33,729 bases of DNA from Acidimicrobiaceae bacterium (lineage in GTDB: Bacteria; Actinomycetota; Acidimicrobiia; Acidimicrobiales; Aldehydirespiratoraceae), in assembly GCA_002729125.1 (NCBI GenBank), contig PBTQ01000080.1:1-33729 (forward strand). Direction: 5' to 3'. How positions within the stretch are numbered: the stretch's first letter is position 1; every line of letters starts with the position of its first letter. The notes beneath the pieces are model-generated. The model was not told the origin of the DNA. It did not search any database and saw only the letters and a program-made list of their open reading frames with translations. The position numbers were made by a program, and so were the translations under genes. Positions 15,264 through 23,741 of this stretch are shown here, piece by piece.

Positions 15264-15731
15264 TCAGCCGAGCGCTGCGATGACGTCATCGGGGGCCTGA
15301 ACGAGCTCGATCAACACGCCCTCCCCCGACAGCGGGAACTCGTCGTTGCCCTTGGGATGCACGAACACGATGTCGTGACCGGCCGCACCGGGGCGAATAC
15401 CACCCGGCGTGAAGCGCATGCCGTGCTCGGTGAGCCACTCAACGGCTGCGGGCAAATCGTCGACCCACAGGCCGACATGGTTGAGCGATGGATCGTGCAC
15501 CTTCGGACGCGACTCGGGGTCGAGCGGCTGCATCAAGTCGATCTCGACTGCGTGCTCACCGGAGCCGAGCCGCAGGATGTCCTCCTGCACGTTCTCGGAC
15601 TCGCTCGTGTAGTCGCCGGCCTTCTCGACGCCAAGCGTGTCGACCCACAGGTGGCGCAGCGCACCGAGGTCGAGACCGCCGATCGCGATCTGCTGAAGGC
15701 CGAGGACTCGAAAGGGACGTTCGGTGCTCAT
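15264..15731 (-). CDS. VOC-family protein, methylmalonyl-CoA epimerase-like
   Basis: The protein is 155 residues with two betaalphabetabetabeta repeats. [18 protein letters not shown] (83-100), [18 protein letters not shown] (110-127) and [10 protein letters not shown] (138-147) closely follow methylmalonyl-CoA epimerase. Of the four metal ligands, Glu64, His85 and Glu142 can be seen, but the first His (usually in LDHIAI) is Gln14 here (LQQIAI). The Gln may still bind metal, or the activity may differ. It lies 11 nt after the amidohydrolase in a minus-strand operon and converges on the thiolase terminator. Confidence 0.75.
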   Translation of the reverse strand: MSTERPFRVLGLQQIAIGGLDLGALRHLWVDTLGVEKAGDYTSESENVQEDILRLGSGEHAVEIDLMQPLDPESRPKVHDPSLNHVGLWVDDLPAAVEWLTEHGMRFTPGGIRPGAAGHDIVFVHPKGNDEFPLSGEGVLIELVQAPDDVIAALG

Positions 15732-15742
15732 GGCGCCGAACG

Positions 15743-16453
15743 CTACCGGTCGACCGTGCCGCCGAACCAAAGTCGCCCGGCGGCGGTCAGGTTGACGGGG
15801 GTCGGGTAGTCGGCACCATGCTGGGGGTGATCGCTCCCCCAACTCAGACGACCGGTCCCGAACCATCGCATCGCAGTGTCGACGGACACCGGCGATGTCG
15901 CCGTTACGGTCGGGCACAGGTTTGCCTGCGCGGCCAGCACGGCGAGCTGCTCATCGTCAGCGGCGAACGCGACATGGTCGACGGCGAACTCGGTGTCGGG
16001 GAACGCCGAAGCGAGCTCGACGAGTGCCGAGATCTCGTCGGGCAGGACGCACACGCTCGGACGGACCCGGCGTTCGACGCATCTCGCCACGAGTGCTCGG
16101 CCGACATCGCCGGCGAGCCAGGGTCGAGGCGACCGGATCGAGAACAGCCGCAGCCCGTCGATCCCTGCATCGGCAAGGGTGTCGAGGGCGGCGACCGGGT
16201 CGGGCCCGAACGGATCGACGGCACCGACGAGCACCACGCCGGGACGCGCATTTGACAAGAGGTAGGAGCAGTCGTAGCCGTGGGCGGCAATCGCCTGCAC
16301 GAAGACAGCTCGTTCGACGCCCGCCGTGTGAACCCGCTCGAGTACGGCTTCGGCAGCCGGATCGACCCGCTCCCACCAGGCACCGCTCCGTGCAAGATGG
16401 GCCTCCACCTGCACCGACGCAACGTCGACGACGTGAAGGTGTGCGTCGATCAC
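15743..16453 (-). CDS. Amidohydrolase family protein (amidohydrolase_2, TIM-barrel)
   Basis: The protein is 236 residues, short for the family. It begins MIDAHLHV (metal pair His5 and His7). Later strands read [46 protein letters not shown] and SWGSDHPQ (Asp208), the last two providing the remaining metal or catalytic residues. Related proteins hydrolyse lactones such as 2-pyrone-4,6-dicarboxylate or decarboxylate aromatic acids. The substrate here is unknown. It lies 1 nt after the DUF1772 gene and 11 nt before the VOC gene, so the three are likely one transcript. Confidence 0.82.
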   Translation of the reverse strand: MIDAHLHVVDVASVQVEAHLARSGAWWERVDPAAEAVLERVHTAGVERAVFVQAIAAHGYDCSYLLSNARPGVVLVGAVDPFGPDPVAALDTLADAGIDGLRLFSIRSPRPWLAGDVGRALVARCVERRVRPSVCVLPDEISALVELASAFPDTEFAVDHVAFAADDEQLAVLAAQANLCPTVTATSPVSVDTAMRWFGTGRLSWGSDHPQHGADYPTPVNLTAAGRLWFGGTVDR

Positions 16454-16454
16454 G

Positions 16455-16943
16455 TCAGCTCACGTCGACGAACGCCGCGAGCACACACAACACAAAGGCG
16501 GACGCCGAACTCACCGTGCGAACGTCGTGCCAGCGGTTCCATGGATGTTCGTACCCAACACGAGCCGTGTTGATCTCGTCGCTGGTCGCCCCGCTCGCAT
16601 CAAAGGCCTCGAGTTGGTCGTTAAGCGGGATGTTGCCAACCGCCGTCGTGACGACCGTCGTCGTGAGGTAGAGCACGAACGCGAAGGCGAGCAGCCCGGC
16701 GCGAGCGTTGGCGTCGTCGACGAACGAAACAACCGTCGCGACGCCGATCGCCACGGGCGCGCCAAGAAAGACAAGAAAGAAGGCGGGGTTCAAAATCACC
16801 CGGTTGATCACCTGCATCGTCTCGACATAGGCGTGCGACGAGGTTCGGCGTGTTCCCGGGATGACAGAGACCCGCCACCCGTAGAGCAGGCCAGCCGACA
16901 GCCCGGTGAGGATCGTTGCGGCGGCGAGGCTGATCGTGTCCAT
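16455..16943 (-). CDS. DUF1772 (anthrone oxygenase-like) membrane protein
   Basis: This 162-residue protein has four hydrophobic segments: about 5-25, 50-72, 82-102 and 142-160. The family pattern is visible: GLLYGWRVSVIPG, YVETMQVINRVILNPAFFLVFLG (one run from about 39), GNIPLNDQLEAFD and WNRWHDVRT. Family members include fungal anthrone oxygenases and small bacterial membrane proteins with a conserved Asn-Arg region, but the bacterial function is mostly unknown. The ATG at 16943 is preceded by a GGGAG ribosome site. It is first in the operon with the amidohydrolase and VOC genes and diverges from the P450. Confidence 0.78.
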   Translation of the reverse strand: MDTISLAAATILTGLSAGLLYGWRVSVIPGTRRTSSHAYVETMQVINRVILNPAFFLVFLGAPVAIGVATVVSFVDDANARAGLLAFAFVLYLTTTVVTTAVGNIPLNDQLEAFDASGATSDEINTARVGYEHPWNRWHDVRTVSSASAFVLCVLAAFVDVS

Positions 16944-17035
16944 CGGACTCCCTTGCGATGCTCGTTCGAGCGTAGGACAGATCGATCATGCAGGGAGGAC
17001 GGTTCCGCCGTTTCGGCCCTACCCTGCCTACCTCC

Positions 17036-17041
17036 TAGAGT
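17036..17041 (+). promoter_or_regulatory. Probable -10 element of the P450 gene
   Basis: TAGAGT fits TANNNT and lies 6 nt before ATG 17048, which suggests a leaderless P450-helicase transcript. Confidence 0.45.
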
Positions 17042-17047
17042 CGGGGC

Positions 17048-18268
17048 ATGGAGCCAATCGATCCCCGCCCCCTCGACATCCTCGACGGCGAGTTCTACGT
17101 CGACGGCGACACCTACGCCAAGTACGCCTGGCTCCGGGAAAACGAGCCCGTCATGTGGGACGAGACGAACGAACTCTGGGTGGTGACCCGCTACGACGAC
17201 ATCGTCGACATCGAGAAGAACAAGCACGTCTTCATCAACTCCGACAAGGACAAGGGCGGCTACCGGCCCAACATTCCGGCGGACCGTTCGATCATCGGCG
17301 CCGACGATCCGCTCCACGTTGCCCGCCGCAACCTCGTCTCGCGTCGATTCACGCCGAGGGCTGTAAACCAGTGGGACGATGAGGTCCGCGACACCGTCGA
17401 CGCCCTCCTCGATCCCGTGCTCGAGCGGGGCCGAGGGGAGATCGTGGCCGAACTCGCCGCTCCCCTCCCCGCCCAGATGATCGGCCTCCTGCTCGGCTTT
17501 CCGGCCGAGATGTGGCCGAAGCTCCAGCACTGGTCTGAGACCACGATCGCGCTCGGCGGTGGCCCGCGCTACCACGAGGAGGAGGGCATCATCTCGGCCA
17601 TAGAGTTCGCCGGTGCCTGTGCCGAGCTCTACGAGACCAAGAAATCTGACATCGCCGACGGCTGCCCGATGGACGACGTGATGACCAAGTGGGTCACAGT
17701 CGAGTCCGAGACGGGCGGCGAAGTCGGCGGTGAGGCGTTCGGGCTCGACCAGATCATCTCGGACTGCCTGCTGTTGCTCGACGGCGGCGCCGAAACCACC
17801 CGCACCGTCATCGCTCGCACCCTGCTCGAACTCGCCGATCGGCCCGACCAGTGGCGGCTCCTCAAGGACGGTGCCGACATTGAGGTCGCCACCGAAGAGT
17901 TCATTCGCTGGGTCACCCCGGTCCACAACTTCTGCCGTGCCGCCACCGAAGATGTCGAGCTCCATGGCCGCACCATCCGCAAGGGCCAACAGGTGCTGCT
18001 GGCGTACGGTGCCGCGAATCGGGATCCGGCCTATTTCAAGAACCCCGAGACCTTCGACCTCACTCGCGCGCCGAACCATCACATCTCGTTCGGCTTCGGC
18101 ACCCACTTCTGTCTCGGCGCCTCGTTGGCCCGTTTGGAGATCCGCACCTTCTTCGATCGGCTCCGGCAGCGGGTCGACCATCTCGAGCGGCTCACCGACG
18201 AGCCCCACATTGAGATGCCGAACGCGTTCGTGTTCGGCCTGAAGGAATCCCACCTTGCCTTTACCTGA
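17048..18268 (+). CDS. Cytochrome P450, CYP142/CYP125-like (probable steroid or lipid hydroxylase)
   Basis: The protein is 406 residues, a soluble bacterial P450 without a membrane anchor. The I-helix is LLLDGGAETTR, with the acid-alcohol pair Glu-Thr, then EEFIRWVTPVHNFCRAAT (ExxR), and the heme loop FGFGTHFCLGASLARLE with axial Cys355. GGAETTR and the TPVHNFCRAAT region resemble CYP142 and CYP125, which oxidise the cholesterol side chain in mycobacteria. Substrate assignment remains an inference from family likeness and from nearby SDR, thiolase and hydratase genes. No ferredoxin is adjacent. Its last 14 nt overlap the helicase gene. Confidence 0.88.
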   Translation: MEPIDPRPLDILDGEFYVDGDTYAKYAWLRENEPVMWDETNELWVVTRYDDIVDIEKNKHVFINSDKDKGGYRPNIPADRSIIGADDPLHVARRNLVSRRFTPRAVNQWDDEVRDTVDALLDPVLERGRGEIVAELAAPLPAQMIGLLLGFPAEMWPKLQHWSETTIALGGGPRYHEEEGIISAIEFAGACAELYETKKSDIADGCPMDDVMTKWVTVESETGGEVGGEAFGLDQIISDCLLLLDGGAETTRTVIARTLLELADRPDQWRLLKDGADIEVATEEFIRWVTPVHNFCRAATEDVELHGRTIRKGQQVLLAYGAANRDPAYFKNPETFDLTRAPNHHISFGFGTHFCLGASLARLEIRTFFDRLRQRVDHLERLTDEPHIEMPNAFVFGLKESHLAFT

Positions 18269-20723
18269 GTCGTCGCTGCTCGATCACATCCCCGACGACA
18301 CCTCCCCCGACGCCCTGCTGTTCGCCTTCCTCGAATGGGCGGAGGGTTGCGGCCTCGAGCTCTATCCGCACCAGGAGGAAGCGATCATCTCGATCTTCGG
18401 TGGCGACAATGTCGTGCTCGCCACGCCCACCGGATCCGGGAAGTCGATGGTTGCGCTTGCCGGTGCGTTCGCGATGGTCGCCCAGGGAAAGCGTGCGGTC
18501 TACACGGCGCCCATCAAGGCGCTGGTGAGCGAGAAGTTCTTCGAGATGGTCGCTGCGCTCGGGGCCGACAACGTTGGCATGGTCACCGGCGACGCCGCCG
18601 TCAACAGCGATGCATCCGTGATCGTCTGCACCGCCGAGATTCTCGCCAACCGATCCCTGCGCGAGGGCAACGACACCGATGTCGACCTCGTCGTGATGGA
18701 TGAGTTTCACTACTACGGCGACCGTGATCGAGGGTGGGCCTGGCAGGTGCCATTGCTCGAACTTCGGCGCCCGAACTTCTTGTTGATGTCGGCCACCCTC
18801 GGCGACACCACAGAGATCCAGATGGACCTGAGCCGGCGGACAGGATGCGGGACCGTGCTCGTCTCGGGCGCCGATCGGCCCGTGCCGCTCGACTTCGAGT
18901 ACCGCGAGACCACGCTCCTCGAAACGATCAGCGAGCTGCTCGACGACGGCAAGCAACCCGTCTACATCGTGCACTTCACCCAGAAGGAGGCGAGCTCGCG
19001 GGCCCAGAGTCTTACCAGCCTCGACGTGCTCTCCAAGGACGAAAAGGAGGCGGTGAAAGCCGCCATTGGTGGGTTCCGATTCGACACGCCCGTCGGCAAG
19101 GACCTCAAGCGCTTCGTGCTCGCCGGCATCGGGGTGCACCATGCCGGGCTCCTCCCGAAGTACCGGCTGCTGGTCGAGAAGCTCGCCCAGCAAGGCCTGC
19201 TCAAGCTGATTTGTGGCACCGACACGCTCGGCGTGGGTGTCAACGTCCCGATTCGCACGGTGCTCTTCACCCAGCTCTGCAAGTACGACGGCCGTCGGGT
19301 CCGAGTGCTGTCGGTGCGGGAGTTCCAGCAGATCGCCGGTCGGGCCGGTCGCCGCGGTTTCGACACCGCCGGCTCGGTGACCGTGCAGGCCCCTGAGCAC
19401 GTGGTCGAAAACAAGAAGGCCGAGGCCAAGGCCGCCACCGATCCGAAAAAGAAGAAGAAGCTGGTCAAGCGCAAGCCTCCGGAGCGGGGCTACGCGCACT
19501 GGGACGGCAACACCCTCGCTCGGCTCAGCGAGGGCCGACCCGAGACACTGCACAGCAGCTTTGCGGTGAGCCACGCCATGATGCTCAACGTGCTCGATCG
19601 ACCCGGCGACGGCTGTGCGGCGATGCGCAACCTGCTGGTCGACAACCACGAGACCCGCAAGAACCAGCGCAGCCACGTCCGCCGCTCGATCGCCGTCTAC
19701 CGCTCGCTGATCAAGGCCGGGGTGCTCGAGGCGCTCGATGAACCCGACGAGAAGGGTCGTCCGGTTCGTATCAATCTCGACCTGCAAGATGATTTCCGGC
19801 TCAACCAACCACTGTCGCTGTTCGCGCTCGAAGCGATCGACGCCCTCGATCGGGAGGCACCCGACTTCGCCTGGCAGTTGCTGAGTGTCATCGAGTCCGT
19901 TCTCGACAACCCGATGGTCGTTCTGCTCGCCCAGCTCGACAAGGCCAAGGAGACCCTGATCTCCGAGCTCAAGCGGGACGGCGTCGAGTACGAGCAGCGC
20001 ATGGAGCAGCTCGAACAGGTCACCTGGCCCAAGCCCGAGGCCGACTTCCTCGAACCGGCGTTCGAGGTCTTCGCCCGGCATCACCCGTGGGTTGGGCGCG
20101 ACCGGGTCCAGCCGAAGTCGGTTGTGCGCGACATGCTCGAGCACGCCGAGACGTTCAACCAGTACATCGCTCGCTATGGCCTGAAGCGCAGCGAGGGTGC
20201 CGTGCTGCGCTATCTCACCGACTGCTACAAGGCGATGGTGCAGACCGTACCGGTCGACGTCGAGTCCGAGGAGTTCGACGATCTCACCGAGTGGCTCGGC
20301 GAGATGATTCGTCGGGTCGATTCGAGCCTGCTCGACGAGTGGGAGAAGCTCCGCAACCCCGACGATGACGGCGCCCCGATGGAGGCCCCACCGCTCGCAT
20401 CGTTCACCGCCAACAAGCGGGCGTTCACGGTGCTCGTGCGCAACGAAATGTTCCGCGTCGTCACCGAGCTCGCCCACCATCGCGAGGGAGAACTCCCTGA
20501 CGACATGGGGGCGTACTGGGCCGAACACGACCACATCCACATCGATGCCGACGCTCGGGCGGCGCAGTGGTGCGAGATCGATCTCGACACCGGCTTTGCC
20601 ACCCAGACGTTGTGTGACCCGGCCGGGTTCAACGAATGGGTGCTTGATGCCGAGGTCGACCTCGCCGCCTCGGACGAGGAAGAGCGAGCGGTCGTGATTC
20701 CTGTGGCCGTTCGCCGCCGCTGA
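18255..20723 (+). CDS. Ski2-like DEAD/DEAH-box RNA helicase with DUF3516 C-terminus
   Basis: The protein is 822 residues. Helicase motifs are complete: Walker A TPTGSGKS (57-64), DEFH (149-152), SAT (179-181) and motif VI QIAGRAGRRG (359-368). A lysine-rich insert (KKKKK at 398-402) follows, then a long C-terminal region typical of DUF3516 proteins in actinobacteria. Ski2-like enzymes unwind RNA for decay or maturation. The start is TTG 18255, with a GAAGGAAT ribosome site about 9 nt upstream, inside the P450 3' end. The coupling to a P450 seems accidental in function. Confidence 0.88.
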   Translation: MPLPESSLLDHIPDDTSPDALLFAFLEWAEGCGLELYPHQEEAIISIFGGDNVVLATPTGSGKSMVALAGAFAMVAQGKRAVYTAPIKALVSEKFFEMVAALGADNVGMVTGDAAVNSDASVIVCTAEILANRSLREGNDTDVDLVVMDEFHYYGDRDRGWAWQVPLLELRRPNFLLMSATLGDTTEIQMDLSRRTGCGTVLVSGADRPVPLDFEYRETTLLETISELLDDGKQPVYIVHFTQKEASSRAQSLTSLDVLSKDEKEAVKAAIGGFRFDTPVGKDLKRFVLAGIGVHHAGLLPKYRLLVEKLAQQGLLKLICGTDTLGVGVNVPIRTVLFTQLCKYDGRRVRVLSVREFQQIAGRAGRRGFDTAGSVTVQAPEHVVENKKAEAKAATDPKKKKKLVKRKPPERGYAHWDGNTLARLSEGRPETLHSSFAVSHAMMLNVLDRPGDGCAAMRNLLVDNHETRKNQRSHVRRSIAVYRSLIKAGVLEALDEPDEKGRPVRINLDLQDDFRLNQPLSLFALEAIDALDREAPDFAWQLLSVIESVLDNPMVVLLAQLDKAKETLISELKRDGVEYEQRMEQLEQVTWPKPEADFLEPAFEVFARHHPWVGRDRVQPKSVVRDMLEHAETFNQYIARYGLKRSEGAVLRYLTDCYKAMVQTVPVDVESEEFDDLTEWLGEMIRRVDSSLLDEWEKLRNPDDDGAPMEAPPLASFTANKRAFTVLVRNEMFRVVTELAHHREGELPDDMGAYWAEHDHIHIDADARAAQWCEIDLDTGFATQTLCDPAGFNEWVLDAEVDLAASDEEERAVVIPVAVRRR

Positions 20724-20792
20724 CCGCCGGGACAGCGCCGACGCTAAGGCCCAAACGCTGCAGCGTCACCTTCGACGCGCGGGGCGATGCAG

Positions 20793-20809
20793 TCGTCGTT
20801 GTACGACGA
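20793..20809. promoter_or_regulatory. Palindromic operator candidate upstream of the SDR gene
   Basis: TCGTCGT (20793-20799) and ACGACGA (20803-20809) form a perfect 7-bp inverted repeat around TGT. A TAGTGT -10-like hexamer follows at 20813, so a bound TetR-type repressor would cover the promoter of the SDR at 20847. No regulator gene is adjacent. Confidence 0.4.
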
Positions 20810-20846
20810 AACTAGTGTCGGACCCGATCTGCAGAAGGGGTCAGAC

Positions 20847-21692
20847 ATGGGTTCCATCAACGGCTATTCGGTGCTCGTGACGGGTGGTGGCAGCGGCATC
20901 GGCGAGGCAGCGGCCGCAAAGCTCGCCGCCGACGGAGCCAACGTGATGATCTGCGGACGCACCGAGGAAAAGCTCATCGCTGCGGTCGAACGCATCAAGG
21001 CGGGCGCTGCCGACGGCACGACCGTCGCCCACGTGGTCGCCGATGTCACCGATGAGGATTCGGTCCATTCCGCCGTGGCCGCCGCTACCGAACTGACCGG
21101 ACGGCTCGATGGTCTCTTCGCCTGCGCCGGTGGCTCGACGGGTGTCGGTCCCCTCGCCACCAGCGACGTCGAGACGATCCGCTCCACGATGGAGCTCAAC
21201 TACATCGGCACCTTCCTGTGCATCAAGCACGGCGGCACCCAGATGGCCCGCCAGGAGGACGGCGGTTCGATCATCGGCTGTTCGTCCCACGCCGGCTCCG
21301 ATCCGTTCCGCTGTCTCGGCGCCTACGGGGCCGCGAAAGCCGGGCTTGACCACCTCTGCCGAATCGCCGCCGACGAAATGGGTGAGTTCGGTGTCCGGGT
21401 CAACTCCATCCAGCCCGGCATTGTCGGCACCGAGCTCATGACACCGATCACCGGTGGCGGCAAGCTCCTCGACGACTACATGCCCTTGATCCCGCTCGGC
21501 CGAATCGGCGATCCGAACGACATCGCCGAGATGGTCCGCTTCCTGGTCGGCCCGGAGTCGGCGTGGCTCACCGGCCAGAACATCGCCGTGGACGGCGGCC
21601 AGAATCTGCGCCGAGGCGCCGACTACGGCGAGATGCTCCGAGAGTTCGGGGTCGACCCGATGGCGCCGATCCTGGGCGACACCGAGAGCTGA
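20847..21692 (+). CDS. Short-chain dehydrogenase/reductase
   Basis: The protein is 281 residues. It has the cofactor loop TGGGSGIG (12-19), CGRTEEKL after beta-2 (Arg38 suggests NADP), ACAGG for the NNAG site, Ser146 or Ser147 (GCSSHAG), and Tyr160 with Lys164 (YGAAK). A C-terminal extension after AVDGGQNLRRG adds about 30 residues. A GAAGGGG ribosome site precedes ATG 20847. It is transcribed alone and converges with the adenosine deaminase gene 1 nt beyond its stop. The substrate is unknown. Confidence 0.88.
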   Translation: MGSINGYSVLVTGGGSGIGEAAAAKLAADGANVMICGRTEEKLIAAVERIKAGAADGTTVAHVVADVTDEDSVHSAVAAATELTGRLDGLFACAGGSTGVGPLATSDVETIRSTMELNYIGTFLCIKHGGTQMARQEDGGSIIGCSSHAGSDPFRCLGAYGAAKAGLDHLCRIAADEMGEFGVRVNSIQPGIVGTELMTPITGGGKLLDDYMPLIPLGRIGDPNDIAEMVRFLVGPESAWLTGQNIAVDGGQNLRRGADYGEMLREFGVDPMAPILGDTES

Positions 21693-21693
21693 C

Positions 21694-23076
21694 TCAGCGC
21701 CGCACAACCTTCACGAGGTCGGGTGGCAACAAAAAGGACCCGTCGGTCTCCGGTGGGAACGGAATCTCCGCCAGCACCGCATCGGCCCCGAGCGCGCCGT
21801 ACAGGTGCGGGAAGTACTCCTGGGTGCCGGTGCCGGGCTCCCACACGAGGGCATTCGAGATCAGGTGGGCGTCGACGACGAGCGCCACGAGGTCGCGACG
21901 ACCGGCGTAGAAGCGGTTGGCCGGGGTGAGCACCTGATGCAACCCCGAGAGATGGATGAAGCCATCGCGGGCGAACTCGGTCGGCAGATAGACGCCGGAG
22001 GTACGGCACGACTCCCACACCTCGCGCTCGGCGAGATGGACGAGACGGGGCACCGCAATGTCCCAGCCGCTTCGGACCCGTTCGACGAGCGCAGCCCGGT
22101 CGGAGTCGGGCAGGAAGGCAGCGACGGCAGCCCGCTCGCTCATCGCCGCGAGTTCGACGTCGGTCATTCCGAGCAGATTGCGGGCGAGTTCGAACTCGCG
22201 GCGTGATGTGGTGGTGGTGATCGTTCGATCGTCGGGATTGAGGCCGACACGGAAGCCGGCGTCGGCGAGCATCCGCACCGGATGTTCGGCAACCGACTGA
22301 CCGAGACAGTCGTTGGAGGTCAAGCACACCTCAAGGTGCGCATCGGAGGCCCGCAGGGCGGCGGCGGTCTCGCCGAGCGCAACGATGCGACCGTTCTCGA
22401 CGGTGCAGTCGTCGATGATGCGCCAGCCGTGCCCGATCCGGGACGGCTCGCACGTGAGCGCGCTCGCGATCTGGTGCGGACCGTCCATCTCGCCGGCGTG
22501 GATCGTCACGCCGAGTCCGGCCTCGGCAGCGCGCTCGACGGCAGGGCGGTGCAGTTCGGCCGGGAAGCCGGGCTCGATACCGGCCACGTCGACCCCGACG
22601 ACGCGGCCACCGGCGGCGATCGCAGCCTCGACAACCTGCATCGAGATGTCGAGCGGCTGGTTGCGCATCATCACGGCGATGATGCGAGCGTCGAGCCCGA
22701 TGGTTCGGTGGACCTCGTCGAGACCGGCGCTGACGGACGCGATCACCTCGGCGGGAGTCATCCCGGCGGCGGTGTGCAACAGCGGAGCAAACCGGAATTC
22801 GGCGTGGATCACACCGTCGGCCGCAAGGTCTTCGACGCCTTCGAGCGCGACCCGGCGAAGTGCGTCGGCGGTTTGCAGGCCGGCGTTGACCAGATCGAAC
22901 CGGGAGAATGCATCGACGAGTTCCATCCCCGGCGTGATGGTCATCCACTCCCCGAGCGCCGCGGCATCGTCGGCCGGCGTGGCGACACCGACCGCGTGAC
23001 AGAGGTCGAGCACGGTCGAGGGACGGACCCCACCGTCGAGATGATCGTGCAGGACGACGAGCGGCCCATGAGTCAC
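21694..23076 (-). CDS. Adenosine deaminase-like enzyme fused to a DUF952 domain
   Basis: The protein is 460 residues in one uninterrupted frame. Residues 1-340 are an adenosine-deaminase-family barrel: LHDHLDGG (metal His10 and His12), IHAGE (His193, Glu196), IGHG (214-217) and GLNPDDR (acidic pair 282-283). Residues 343-445 match DUF952: PRLVHLAEREVWE, DGFIHLSGLHQV, ANRFYAGRRDLVALVVD and FPHLYGALGADAV. The deaminase half should act on adenosine or a related amino-purine; the DUF952 role is unknown. The ATG start overlaps the upstream membrane-protein stop (ATGA), so it is the last gene of a three-gene coupled operon. Confidence 0.85.
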   Translation of the reverse strand: MTHGPLVVLHDHLDGGVRPSTVLDLCHAVGVATPADDAAALGEWMTITPGMELVDAFSRFDLVNAGLQTADALRRVALEGVEDLAADGVIHAEFRFAPLLHTAAGMTPAEVIASVSAGLDEVHRTIGLDARIIAVMMRNQPLDISMQVVEAAIAAGGRVVGVDVAGIEPGFPAELHRPAVERAAEAGLGVTIHAGEMDGPHQIASALTCEPSRIGHGWRIIDDCTVENGRIVALGETAAALRASDAHLEVCLTSNDCLGQSVAEHPVRMLADAGFRVGLNPDDRTITTTTSRREFELARNLLGMTDVELAAMSERAAVAAFLPDSDRAALVERVRSGWDIAVPRLVHLAEREVWESCRTSGVYLPTEFARDGFIHLSGLHQVLTPANRFYAGRRDLVALVVDAHLISNALVWEPGTGTQEYFPHLYGALGADAVLAEIPFPPETDGSFLLPPDLVKVVRR

Positions 23077-23741
23077 GAGCGACCCACGTTTTCGAGCATC
23101 TTCTCTAGGCCCGGGTAGCTCTCGATGGGCTCGAGTTTACGATCGACATAAATCAACGTTCCGGTGATGCAGATGAACGCAAACACGAAGTTGGTGCCGC
23201 TCCGGGCAAGAAAGAACAGGTTGAATCCCGAGTTGTTGAACAGCCAGACATCCCAGATCGCCGAAAGGATCTCGTAGAACACGATCACCCACGAGGCATT
23301 GGCCATCGTCCGGGTGTAGCGGGGGTCGACGAGCAGTTCCTGCGGGATCCGAACCGCCTTGGGGATCGCCCAGGAGAGCAGCGGCTTGCCAATGAGGACG
23401 GTGACGGCCGCAGCGATGCCGATCAGGAACTTCGTCGCGAATCCGATGCCGAAGTACACCGCTTCGGTACTGATACCGAATTCGATGAGCTCGCGGTCGG
23501 CGGCAATAGTGACGACGGCCCGAACGAGCAGATAGGTCGTGACGCTCGGGAGCCACCAACCGATCGCGAGACCGCGGTTACGGCGGCCGGCCGCCGCCTT
23601 GATCGACCAGGCGGTGGCGGCAATCACGGCCCAGATGATGCCGACCGTGTTGAAAAGAACGAAGAACAGCACGACCGGCATCAGCTGGTCGAGGTTCGAA
23701 CCTCCGGCGAGGCCCATGGGGGTTGGGCGATCGTCGCTCAT
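23073..23741 (-). CDS. Multi-pass membrane protein (VC0807/septation-protein-A-like)
   Basis: The protein is 222 residues with about six hydrophobic segments. It has NLDQLMPVVLFFVLFNTVGI, then a GRRNRGLAIGWWLP loop, then EAVYFGIGFATKFLIG and IGKPLLSWAIPKAVRIP. A polar C-terminal tail ends EPIESYPGLEKMLENVGRS. The arrangement resembles the VC0807/intracellular-septation-A group; no catalytic motif is visible and the function is unknown. It is coupled by ATGA overlaps on both sides, to the mycothiol-type enzyme upstream and the adenosine deaminase downstream. Confidence 0.75.
   Translation of the reverse strand: MSDDRPTPMGLAGGSNLDQLMPVVLFFVLFNTVGIIWAVIAATAWSIKAAAGRRNRGLAIGWWLPSVTTYLLVRAVVTIAADRELIEFGISTEAVYFGIGFATKFLIGIAAAVTVLIGKPLLSWAIPKAVRIPQELLVDPRYTRTMANASWVIVFYEILSAIWDVWLFNNSGFNLFFLARSGTNFVFAFICITGTLIYVDRKLEPIESYPGLEKMLENVGRS

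Noticed and set aside
18261-20540. Long open frame antisense to the helicase
   Set aside because: It is a high-GC mirror frame with no recognisable motif, fully covered by a gene with complete helicase motifs.
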